From contig JBITNC010000001.1 in the NCBI GenBank assembly GCA_050084985.1, positions 46,004,001 to 46,068,000 on the forward strand: 64,000 nucleotides of DNA. The letters run 5' to 3'. Numbering within the stretch: the stretch's first letter is position 1; each line of letters begins with the position of its first letter. Source of the stretch: Nageia nagi. Its lineage: Eukaryota; Pinophyta. The notes under the pieces were generated by a model. It did no database searches. It saw only the letters and a program-made list of their open reading frames with translations, and had not been told where the DNA came from. Shown here piece by piece: positions 34,143 through 45,575 of this stretch. A program made the position numbers and the translations under genes.

Positions 34143-36810
34143 AATTAAGATTTAGTAGGAGTAAAAGAATATTTGAGTTCTTGCATTTAATCATGTCATT
34201 GACATATTAAGTTTTGATTTACAGTAATAAAAACATGATTTTTACATTGTGGCACCAACGAAACACACTACGTAGCAGTTGCTAAACAGAAGTAGATCGA
34301 GATATTTATTCTCCTACAAAATTTAGTTGCCAAGAGACTCCTCAAACAATAACGACTCTATCCCTCCTATCAACGAACCAACACCAAACTATAAATATGC
34401 TGAGAAAACCCCAAACACGGAGAGATCTCTACACATCGCTCCACAAACACATCCCCTCTCTTATCTCTCACTTTCTCTTCTTATTCTTATCTGGGCAAAT
34501 GGAGCGAACGGACATCAAGCAAGTCATCACTAACACTCCACCCCGGCAAACAGAAATAGCGAATAAAGAGAAGGCAGTGTAGAGAGACTAGAGAAAAAGC
34601 AAAAATATGACTGTATACCGCTGGTTGAAGAGGAAGAAAATGAAGTTAACGAAGAAGATAATTTAAGATATTTTCCAAATAGAAGGTGCCCGGCTGCTCC
34701 AAACTCACCACCCACCACTCCTACAGAAAAGAAGTACACCAAATGTCCTGCAACTTCTTCGGATGAGGATGACTATATTCGTCTACCCAATCACGATTCG
34801 TCGTCGTCGTCATCTGTTGAGGATTATGTGCAATATTTTCCTGTTAGAAGATGCCAATATGCTCCAAATTCCCGTAGCAGTAGTCCTCTTCCATCAGATG
34901 GAGAAGAGGATATAGATTTTATTGAAGTGCCTGACTATGAGGAAGACGAGCATTGGAGTTTTGAGGACGAGGAATATTTTCCTGTAAGAACATGTCCTGG
35001 TTCTCCTGAAGAGGTTAGAGTGGTGACATTTTGCTGCAAGAAGATGACTACGTTGGTCCCTGGCGAACTGCATTACTACTCTTTAGGGATAAGAAAAACA
35101 AAGGAATGAGAGGTTGTATGTAATGGAGTGTACATACATGATTGAAGCCTAAGGCTTGTCTTTTCTCAAGATAGTAGTACAGAAAACAATATCTGAATTT
35201 TATATTTATCAATACGCCAATGAATTTATTTTACGGGAAAAAAATCTAAAAATGCCTTTTGTAATTTTACAAAATATTTAAAATATCTTTACATTTTTTA
35301 TAAGATTAAAAAGATTTTTATGATTCATGAATTGAATTTCTTCAGATCTACATAGCTGATATGTCATTCGAGAGGGTAACTCCTCCATCACTCACATCGG
35401 TAGACATAAAATTGGCCTGTTCAAACATAAATTTCTACGTAATAGAATTGCGGGGTCGGAGTTAACGTTTATGTAAGTTGTGTTGGAGTTAACTGATTGT
35501 GTAAAAACATTGTTCATTTTCAACATGTTGTCGTGACGGTTAAACAATTTTCTATTGATACTATGTGTTGAGGTCAAACTCTACAATTTACATTACAATA
35601 TATATAATAGATAACTTTTGATGAATTATCTATGTTTGGTAGATTTAGTGATGTTTTCGGCTATATGATTGAATAAGATATCTTCTCATGAATTTTCTTG
35701 ATAGGTATTGATATCGTTTAACCAAATACAACAAATAACAATATAAGTTCAACCACATCAATTCACTTTTCCATCATTCTCAAAGCATGCATCAAATTGG
35801 GAGATTCACAACAATACTTATACATACATCAAAGACTCTTGAAAAGCGATTTTCTAGTTGTAATTACCCTGGTAGATATGTATGAAAAAGGTGAAAGCAT
35901 AAAAAAACATGCAAATTGATCTGGTTGGACTATGATGTTGTTTGTTGCATTTGGTTAAAAAGTCTCATTTACATACACGTAGATAATTCTGTTTTATAGA
36001 AATTTATGCATGGATGGGCCAAATTATAGTTATGCCTCTCAGTGTAATTAATTATAGTTTTTATGATGATCTTATTAGAGGGTTATATTTTTTATTGTAT
36101 TAAATTTGAAGTTGTGTTGATATCATCTTATGTATGCATGGTTGGTTTCAGTGTTTTTCCATTACCATTATTAATTTGTATGTTTGGAATAACTTTGCTT
36201 GGATTTTACATAATTAAATTAGATAGTTTGCAAAATATGATATGAATATTTTTTTTGGGTAAATTGTTCATTTTAGGTAATTAATTATGGAATTAGATTT
36301 CATGTCTAGAAGGTTCTCTTCCCTCAAAGTCATCTAAGAGTGGCACTTGGTTTGATCCATGTTAGCTAGCCTAACTACTATCAAATGGACTTAACATATC
36401 CACATGCATGTAAGGGGAGAGAGTTTTGAATCTAAGACCTCTCTTTTTCCACTTGAGAGTTTTAATGTTGTTAAACTTAATGTAATATTATTATTAATTA
36501 TAGTGATTTGTTTATATGTAGCTTCTTGTTTGTAATTACTTGCTTTTAAAAAAAATTATATTATGGGTAAATTGATTTGGTTGACCATTATTTTCGTGAT
36601 TATTTTTGAAGCATATAGTTAAACATTTAAGTTATTCCCTTTGTCATTATTTTACTTTATCCCATTAAGAATGTGTATGTATTAATATAATTTATATTAA
36701 TATTTTAAAGAGCATATGAATATGGATGTTGGTTCACACTATAGTCAACAACTTTCAATCATATAAATTTATTCAATACTTGTTTCCATTATCAATCTTC
36801 AAATCTTAAT
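34143..36810 (+). repeat. Segmental duplication, unit 2
   Basis: Second copy of 30285-31700, carrying the promoter and the broken gene copy. The 3' flank matches unit 1 at 35124-35235, 36055-36245 and about 36765-36810. The intervening 35240-36050 and 36245-36760 have no match in unit 1 and hold no gene I can recognise. Confidence 0.8.
34499..35123 (+). pseudogene. Frameshifted second copy of the acidic YFP-repeat gene
   Basis: Same start context (GGGCAAATGGAGCGAACGG) as the intact gene and a TATA box at 34390-34397. The reading frame MERTDIKQ runs only to a TAG near 34580, because a small net insertion around 34570-34580 shifts the frame. The middle then reads openly from about 34583 with all three YFP units (YFPNRRCPAAPNS, YFPVRRCQYAPNS, YFPVRTCPGSP). 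Near 35025 a one-base loss changes the C-terminus, which ends at TGA 35107-35109 instead of the homologous TAA at 35121-35123. The middle frame lacks any internal stop, so decay is recent, or a shorter product from the Met at 34828 is possible. Confidence 0.85.
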
Positions 36811-36989
36811 ATAAAATACTATCCTTGGTTGTTGAGACATTTGAGCCTAAGATAACCTTATATGTGTTAGTGCTATAATTAAGGAATATATAATTAGTGA
36901 TTAGATAATGATTGTGAATAAAAAAAAATGCCAAAAGGAAAAATATTGATTTAAACCTTATCATTAGTCAACTTATACAACCATAACCA

Positions 36990-37905
36990 TGTTTAGGTTT
37001 ATAGCCATTTGAATTCATATAATTATGTAAGTGTAAACCTTTCGTAATAAAGTTTATAACTAATTTTATAAAAGTTGTAGTTGCATCTTAGATGGGACAA
37101 GCCCTTTCTTTACCTCTAACAAAACAATTATACTATTTTCATATCCCTTCATAAGCTTTAGAGGAAGGGAAATTATATCCCTTTTAATCCATATAATTAT
37201 TTAATTGTACTTTAGCAAAAAATTATAATTCATTCTTAAGAAATTGTAGAGGGTTTACATATGCCTTTCATATTTAAATTATTAAATAGGTGTTAAAAAT
37301 ATTTGGTAATATTTATTTATGTTTTTCAAAGATTAAAATAATATGTTTTAGTTTGTTAATTAGCAACTATATGGCTTAATAGGCATTATTTACATATACT
37401 TTGTATACAATAAAAAATATGATATTATTTTCTTCTTTATTTTTACTATTGCAGATGGTAACATGGACTTATATCTTGGGATTTATTTTGAATAACATTG
37501 TTATATAGATCCTTTTTCGATATTGATAGATAGATCACATTAAAATGTGGATTACATGATGTGATTCTAATATGGTGGAATTCTTATATGATATAGATAG
37601 TGTATAGGAGAAACATACATGTTTTCTTTTTAAAGAAATTTTTTGATCTCTTTGACCTTAATTATTCATTTATAGAAAATTCAAGCAATTTCAGTATTTG
37701 GCACACTTGGTTATATTCTAATATAGATTTGAGAAAGTATGAAGGGACTTAATTGATCTATATTTTTTAATTATCTCATTTTCATTTGAGTCCTTAATTA
37801 CCTTTTCCAACATCTATATTATTAAGTTTTTTTTCATTTTATTATATTCATATGTAATTTGAAATTCTATGATACCTTAATTATCCATGACCTTCTAGGT
37901 CTAGG
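36990..37905. repeat. Dispersed AT-rich repeat, copy 3
   Basis: Its first 200 bp match 2270-2490 and the remainder matches 4890-5430, in the same order and orientation. It is the most complete of the three copies and links the other two as parts of one family. Noncoding. Confidence 0.6.
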
Positions 37906-38826
37906 TTTTGAGAGAATAAAATATAATTAAGCACACAACTATATGATTCAATTAGCAAAATTGAAGTACAATAAATAAGACATTAATGAGTAACTGATTT
38001 GAGCTCATGAAGGTTACAAAATGGATAAAAAATGAATGCTATAGATTGTTAAACAAATCCACTCAAATCTAATCAAAACTAGCTAAATGGGAGTTACAAG
38101 CATGTTTTAAGATACTCTCCATCATCCCTATGAAGTAATAGACCTTACAACATCATGCAAGTAAGAAAAATGGATGAAAATATATTAAATACTTGTAACT
38201 ATCGAAAACTTTGACGAAACATGATAGGTCTCCAGAAACATAGGTCTATTTTAGAAACACAGAGGGTAGAAATATTTTCAAAAATATGAGGGCATTTTTA
38301 GAAATACAAGAGCATTTTCACAAGTCATATATAAACATAGGTTTATATATATATATATATAAACCACTAGATTTTGCATGCAGTATTGCATACATGTAAT
38401 AATTTTTTCAAGCATTTTTTAAAAATTGCAATACTAACATTACAGTAAAGAAATTGCAAAATTTTTAACTATCTTTACACTAAGTAAAGACTAGAAAATT
38501 TAAGCTATAATAACATATTATTGCTACATATTATGCAATTTTAATTAAAAAAAAATTGCAACTAATAAACCTAAATAATGCATAGCAATAACATAATATT
38601 AAACTAACATGTTAGTATAACAATGATATATTATCTACTTTAATCAAATTTTGCTAAACTAAAACTTGATAATTAAGAAACCAAAAAGTTTAGTAATAAG
38701 GTAAAATTTGATGAATGGAAAAAGTAGGAGGGGATATTGTACCTTCAAACCCTTTTTACCTCAACAAAAAACATGGAGAAAGAAGAGGAATGACCTTCAA
38801 AGATGCTGAAGCGAAGCCTCCAAGAA
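37906..38826. other. AT-rich spacer, probably remnant internal region of element D2
   Basis: No domain found. A TA microsatellite lies at about 38344-38364. The right end adjoins a tRNA-iMet-like primer site of a minus-strand copia-type element, so the last few hundred bases are probably its untranslated leader. Confidence 0.4.
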
Positions 38827-38827
38827 A

Positions 38828-39266
38828 AGCTTTGATACCACTTGAAGAAATTAACCCTTTCTGAATTAATTTCTAATCTTCCAAGATCTCAAGAAGGCAC
38901 TTTCAACATCAACACAATAGCATAATAACTAAATCCAATTACACAAATAACACAAGATATAAAGTGGTTTCTCCTTCCTTGGGAGTACATCTACTAACTA
39001 TCACACTCTAAACCTATAGCAAAGCTTGCATTACAATTGTGTAACTAGATAAGGGGAGAGTTATTCTCTTCTTATAAGAAGAAACCCACTCTATATTTAA
39101 CCCCTTTTCTATTTTTAATCCTTTACCTATTTTTAAACTCATACCTATTTTTAATCCTTCTATTTTTTTTCCCTTAATACTTTAAGTTATCTAATGATAC
39201 TTTAAGTATTAAATTTATTTATACTAAGGAGAAATATCAAAAAATATTACATTACAAATTCTAACA
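38828..39266 (-). mobile_element. Copia-type element D2: primer site plus 5' LTR
   Basis: 38828-38840 reads, on the minus strand, TGGTATCAAAGCT, the initiator-Met primer site with one change. Two bases on, an LTR-like block runs 38843-39266 with TG...CA ends (minus strand TGTTAGAATTTG ... AATTTCTTCA) and a minus-strand TATA motif (AGTATAAATAAA). No second LTR was found. Its outer end lies inside the 3' LTR of element D. Confidence 0.55.
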
Positions 39267-39271
39267 AATTT

Positions 39272-40196
39272 TAGAGGCATTTCATCAAACAATTCATATG
39301 CCAAAGTTGAGAAAATAGGAATAAAGATCTCTAGTGGCATATTCAAAGAGTCATAATGTTTTACTGGGTACACAGTTTAACATAAAATGTGGACCACGTA
39401 TTCTCCATATAACCAACTATATTTTTTCAAAAATTGAAGGTATAAATCCTCATATTTTATGCACAAAACTTCTCTCAAAGTCACCTTTGATGAAGATTTG
39501 AAGACATTTTGTCAAATATAGTACACATGTTTAGTTTTGTGCACATTAGAGATTCTTATAGTTTAGGACATCAAATCAAGATGATTCAAAAGATAAAGTT
39601 TCTCATCTCACCAAGTTATACATGTAAAAAATTTGAAATTTCAAATTGGAATACTTTGGGAGCCCGAAACAACCATCCAACTATTTCCATGACTTCAACC
39701 ATAATTCATGCCCAAAACTAGAAAAAGTGACTTGAACCCATTTTGTGATACTCATTATTTTAACATACAAACTCTCTTGACCTTAAAAATTTAAGCATGA
39801 ATTATTGGTATATATTACTACATCCAAATTAAAATTTATCCTCTGAATTATTACCATTTTATCATAATTTGATATGCATGGAGCTAATTTCACCCAGATT
39901 TTTAACTATTCCATAATCCACAAAAGTGCCAAAAAATGAATCAACATGGAATATGACCATTCCAACATTGCACATAAGTTTATTTTCACCCCAATAATTG
40001 ATCCAAACCATATCAAGCTTTTTGCCACTTTTCATTTATGATTTTACCCCCTTGACAACGTTTGGTCCCTTTATCTTTTTTGCATCTAATAACTTTTCAA
40101 ATCTTATCGACATCATGACTTTGACATGTGCAACCATGTGAACTACATGCACACTAATTTAATTATGGTGACAACACCATTTTCCTATACTCAATA
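39272..40196 (-). repeat. Truncated 3' LTR of element D
   Basis: Direct repeat of about 46970-47902. Shared blocks are 'AATGTTTTACT', 'TGAAGACATTTTGT', 'ATTCCATAATCCACAAAAGT' and 'AACTATTCC'. It ends at ..ACTCAATA, against ..ACTCAACA in the partner. The ORF at 39509-39721 is noncoding LTR sequence. Confidence 0.75.
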
Positions 40197-40410
40197 ATAT
40201 TCCCCTTTGAAATTATTGGCAACACATGCAAAACATGTTAGTCTTCTCCCCCTTTGACAATAAATACAAAATGGTACCTTGTACTTCCTTTGAGTCCATA
40301 CACACAATACTCAAGTATAAATCAATATATAAGAGAACATAATCATGAAGGAGCAAAAAGATAAGAAAGTACAAAATTACTCCTCCTAAGATTATGTGTC
40401 TAGAAGCTAG

Positions 40411-42110
40411 TCAATACTTGGGGAATGTCATGACTCCTATTTTCTTTCGTAAGTACTCAAAAATTTCTTTTGGTAATGGTTTGGTGAAGATATCCACTAC
40501 TTGATCTAATGTGGGAACAAATTCCAACTTTACCTCTCCTTTTACAACCTTGTGCTTCAAGAAATGGTACCAAATAATAATATGTTTTGTTCTTGAATGC
40601 ATGAATGGATTCTTGGGAATATTGATTACACTTGTATTATCACACATAACTAAAATGGGCTCAATGATCTTAATACCTAGATTTTTCATCATTTGTTTCA
40701 TCCAAAAAACCTATGTACAACATGATATTGCTATTATGTACTCTTCTTACACTATGGAAAATGATACTAATTTCTATTTCTTGCTATGCCAACTAATAAG
40801 TTTATCACCTAAGTAAAATGCACCACCATTAGTGCTCTTCCTATCATCTACACACCCTTCCTAGTCTACATTTGAGAAAGCAATGAGTGTGAAATCCTTC
40901 CCCTTGGGATACCATAGGTCATAGTTTATTATACCTTTGAGGTACTAAAAAATTTGCTATACTACAATCATATGTGTCACCTTTACACTCATCTAAAACT
41001 ATGCAACCATGTACATTGCTTAAAGGATGTGAGGTTGGTAGCTTTTATATACAATAGGCTCCCAATCATTGATCTATACATAGTTTGATCCACTTATGAG
41101 GATTTATCATCCTTGCTAAGCTTGCAACCTATCATCATAGGAGTGCTCATAGGCTTGCAATCCTCCATAGTGAAATTTTTCAACATCTCCTTTACGTACT
41201 TGATTTGTGAAATAAAAATATCATTCTTCAACTAATTAACTTACAAACCAACAAAATATGAAAGTTCACCTATTATTGACATCTTAAACTCTATTTGCAT
41301 CTGGTTAGCAAAGTCTTTGCACATTTTATCCTTGCTATCTCTAAAAATAATATCATCTACATAAACCATAATGATAATTTGATGATTATTTTTATATTTA
41401 ATGTAGAGATTACTATCCACCATACCTTTTCTGAAACCTTATTGATGAAGATAGGCATCAAGCCTAGAGTACCATGCTTGGGGTGCCTATTTTAGACTAT
41501 AAAGTGTATTTTTCAATTTGCACACAAAATCTGGGTTCTTACCTATCTAAAATCTATCTGGCTACTTAATGTAAACTTTCTCCCTAATATTTCCATTCAA
41601 AAATGTTTATTTTACATACATCTAATAAACCTTGAATTTCTTGTACATTATCAAAGCAATAAACATGCAAATAGCCTCTAATCTAGCCATATGAGCAAAG
41701 GTTTCTTCAAAATAAATACCTTCACCCTAAGCATACCCTTTGCAAACCAACCTTGCTTTGTTTCTTTTCACTTTCCCATATTCATTAAGTTTGTTGTAAA
41801 AATCCCACTTGGTGCCAATCACATTTCTGTTCTTGGGCCTTGGTATTAAATCCCAAATCTGATTCTTTTCAATCTTGTCTAACTCCTCATCCTTTTCCTT
41901 GATCCAACTCTCATCTTGACTTGTGTCTACAACATTATTTGGTTCTATACTTGAAATAAGGGAATATGTTCTTCCAATTCTTCTTCTTGTCTAAATTCTA
42001 GTAACTGTATCTCCAATTATTTGATCACTTTGATGATCTTTTTATCATTTACCTATTTTATGTTTTTGGTTTACCTCTATTTTTTAATCACTATGTGAGT
42101 CACCAGAGCC
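40411..42110 (-). pseudogene. Element D reverse transcriptase and RNase H, degenerate
   Basis: RT: minus-strand VDSNLYIKYKNN then IIMVYVDDIIF (41423 to 41241), with the copia YVDD catalytic motif. RNase H end (40701 to 40411): MCDNTSVINI, HSRTKHIIIWYHFLK, VKLEFVPTLDQVVDIFTKPL, typical of SIRE-type copia. Between 41500 and 42110 conserved RT pieces are visible but broken by stops. Confidence 0.82.
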
Positions 42111-42164
42111 ATTATTTAGTTTCTTTTTTGGTTGTTCCTCTACCTCATTTGCCTCACTCTATTC

Positions 42165-43330
42165 TTAATAAACTAAAAACATTTCATCACTATCTTTTGG
42201 AGGTACTCTCATCTCACTAATCTTGATATCTACACTCAACAATTTTTTTGAGTCTTTTGTTGTAACATTTGTAAGCCTTATTGTTTTTTGAGTAACCAAG
42301 GAATATACCTTCATTTGCTCTATCATCAAACTTGCCAAGATTTCTTTTTGTCCTCTTAATGTAACACTTACTCCCAAAGACTTTGAAGTATCTCGCTGAT
42401 GCTTTTTTACCAAACCATAACTTATAGGGTGTCTTACTCTCATGGGGCCTCAACCTACACCTATATTGAATATAAACCATTATGTGGACTACTTCTTTCC
42501 AAAACCTACCAGCTATGTTGCTTTTTATCAACATTGTTTGTGCCATTTCTTTAACTAACCTATTATTTTTTTCCACCATACCATTTTGTTAAGGTGTCCT
42601 TATTTTAAACAATTATCTTTTAATATGCTACTTATGATAAAATTCATTGAAATTATCTGAAATAAACTCACCTCCTCTTTTCGATCTCAAACATTTGATC
42701 CTCCTTCCAACCTAATTTTCTACTTAGTTCTTGAAGGTATCAAATTTTGCAAGTGCTTATGACTTGTGTTTCAAAAATAATATCCATTTCATCCTAAAAT
42801 AATCATCTATCCATAACATGAAGTATTTATCTCCATTTATACTTTGTGTCCTCACAGGACCACATAAATTAGTATGAACAAGCTCTAGGGGTTTGATAGA
42901 ATAATACTCCTTTCTCTTGAAAGTGGATATAGTGAGCTTACCCTTTTTATATGAAGAATAAATACTATGTGGTGGTTTATTGATACTTGGTATATCTTGA
43001 ACTACTCTCTTCAAACTAATTTTGACTAAGATGTCAAATCTAATGTGTCCAAGTCTCTTGTGCCATAGCCAATTCTTATCTTCATTTCCAATCATGCATG
43101 CTCTTTCTTTTATTTCTACCAAAGTGTAAATATTATCTAAAGTTTTGGATTTAGTTGCTACCAATATACCACTTTTTGCCCTTCTAATCTCACAACCATG
43201 CCTCTTGAAGATCACATCATGTCCTTTATTGCATATTTGACTTACACTCAAAAGGTTATGCTTCAAGCCAACCATGAACAACACTTATTTTGATTTGATC
43301 TTTCCTACATTTAGTCTCACTATCCCTTTT
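42165..43330 (-). pseudogene. Element D gag-pre-integrase and integrase, degenerate
   Basis: 43284 to 42757: HNLLSVSQICNKGHDVIF, LWHKRLGHIRFDIL (zinc-binding His residues), then a place where the family has C-x2-C but this copy has Y-S-S-Y, so metal binding is lost. ELVHTNLCGPVRTQSINGDK and FMLWIDDYFR are the start of the core. 42579 to 42165: VEKNNRLVKEMAQTML, FWKEVV, and CYIKRTKRNLGKFDDRANEG followed by IFLGYS, the C-terminal part. Confidence 0.85.
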
Positions 43331-43649
43331 CCAACAATCTTGGCCCCATTATTATTATTGAACTTGATTGAACCACCTTCATGTTATTGAAAATTCACAA
43401 ATCTTTGCTTATCACTTGTCATATGATTGGAGTAACTGCTATCAAGAATCCATGGAGAGGATTTATTTTGTGCATTAAAAGTTGTCAAAACTATTAAGGA
43501 TTCTTTTTATTCTTTTGGTTGTTCCTTCTCTTTTCATACCTTGCTACCTATCTTGGTTTCTTGTATTGTCTCTTCTTAGTTTTTTTTTGTGCTTATCTTT
43601 ATGATTTTTTTTTATTTTATATCATTCCTTATGACTGAAAATATCTTCA

Positions 43650-45060
43650 CTAAAATTTATTGGAAGAGAATGTACTCCTACATTTTCTTGCAATGTTACC
43701 ATAGTTGTGATAATCATAACATTCTATAGCATAATCCATCAATGGTGCAAATGTGTTTCTACTTGAAAATTTTCTTGGACCTACATTATATTTGCACTCA
43801 AAAATTCTATGTCCATACCCATCACACTTAAAACAATAACTAGAAAAGGAATGAGTGAACTTGGGTTGTGGACTTTGCCAAAACAATAATAGAAAGGAAT
43901 GAGTGAACTTGGTTGTGGACTTGCCACATGTAGTAGGTCCAAAATCTTCTTCTCCTTTGATGTGTGATATGTGTGAATCCATTATTTTCCATATTTCTAT
44001 CATTTCTAGTAGTGTTTTTTTGCCTTACATAAGATAGTTTTGCTTGTTTGATTAGTTTCTTTTCTTCCTTTATTTTTAATTTTTCATTTGCGTATTTGGA
44101 TATTTTTCCTTCTTCAAAATCCAAATTGAATTTAATGTCTAGCAATCTTTGACTCTTCAGCATTTGATATAACATTAAGGATCCTCTCTCAATTTAATGA
44201 TACCCACTAATCTTATGACTCATCTCCTCCAGCTAAATACTCAACCCTATAATCTCTACTTCTAATTTATTGTAGTACTCAACTTTGGTTGTGAGTTATC
44301 CTTCAAGATCCTCAATTATCTTTCACACTTGTTCTACCTACACTTTCAAGATTATGATGATTTCATTTGCATCATTAAGTTTTTGAGAAGTTTTCCTATA
44401 CCTTTTTCTTTCCTACATCAAGTTCTCCTTCCACGTCAACTTTCACCTCTATCTCTTCTTCATCATGTTCTTCTTTATCAATTTTATTTTCAACACACTC
44501 TTTCTTTTCTTTTGATTTCTCATCTAAAAATGCCATGAATAAGTCTTTGCTTATTTCTTCTTCTAAATTGTCATCTAAACTATTTTATGATAAGCTTTCA
44601 TTTTTTGATAAGAAACTCCTTTGTAAAGAGTTTCCCTTTCTAAAGAGTGATTTTTTCTTGTACCCTTTTTCTCTATATAAATCATTGTTGTTTTCATTCT
44701 TTCCTTTGAGAGGACATTTGGCTACAAAGTATCTAGCATCACCATAGTTAAAGCACTTGAAATATAACTTTTCTTTATACTCTTCCCTCCCCTTTTTTTT
44801 ATTTTCTAATAAAATTTTCCTCCAACTCATCTGAAGATTCTTCTCCTTCTCCTTCTTTTTCTTCTTTATCATTTTTATTTTCTTTGAAAGTGGCTTCCCT
44901 ATTTGAGGGTTTAGACATCCCTATTCTCATTTCATAAGTCATCAAAGAACCATGTATTTTATCCATACTAAAAGTACTAAAATCTTTTGCCTCTTCTATA
45001 ATGAAATTTTTTGAATCAAACCTTTGATGAAGGTAGTGCAATACCTTTTTCACAATGATG
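43650..45060 (-). pseudogene. Element D Gag, degenerate, with three CCHC-like knuckles
   Basis: The N-terminal part (45053 to 44799) has VLHYLHQRFDSKNFIIEEAK then DFSTFSMDKIHGSLMTYEMR. Three knuckle-like motifs follow: CFNYGDARYFVAKC (about 44740), CFKCDGYGHRIFEC (about 43800) and CYDYHNYGNIARKC (about 43700). Only the second keeps C-x2-C-x4-H-x4-C intact; the others read C-x2-Y, and the first also lacks the His. Lys-rich linkers separate them. A long, multi-knuckle Gag fits SIRE-type elements. Confidence 0.7.
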
Positions 45061-45562
45061 GAGTCTTAAATATTTTCTTCAAGTCCTTTAATCACATTGA
45101 TGACCTCATTTACCCTTATCATGTATGCTTCTATGTCTTCATCTTCAAACTTTCAAATTAAGCTCGATTTGTTTGGAGCTTGGCCTTCTTGATATTCATG
45201 TTTCCTTCATGAATGGTTTTCATCTTATCCCATATTTCTTTTTAATATGTATATTTCATTACAATTACCAACTCATTTTCCACCAATCTACACATGATAA
45301 CATTCTCGGCCTTTGAGTTATTCTCATATGCTTTCTAATTTATTGCATCTATACTAGGTGTAGAAGGTGCGGTATATCCATTCTCAACAACCTCCCAAAT
45401 ATCATACCCCAAAGCATTAAGATATATTTGCATCTTGATCCTCCAAAAAAGCATAGTTAGTGCCATGAAATAGCATAACTTTCTTTGAATACAAACCTTC
45501 ACCTAAATCCATTGTGTCACATCCAAGATCTCCCTAGTTGATTTAGCTAAAATAGGAACCTA

Positions 45563-45573
45563 CTCTGATACCA
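45563..45573 (-). promoter_or_regulatory. Element D primer binding site (initiator Met tRNA)
   Basis: Minus strand TGGTATCAGAG, two bases inside the LTR edge at 45576. Confidence 0.8.
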
Positions 45574-45575
45574 AT

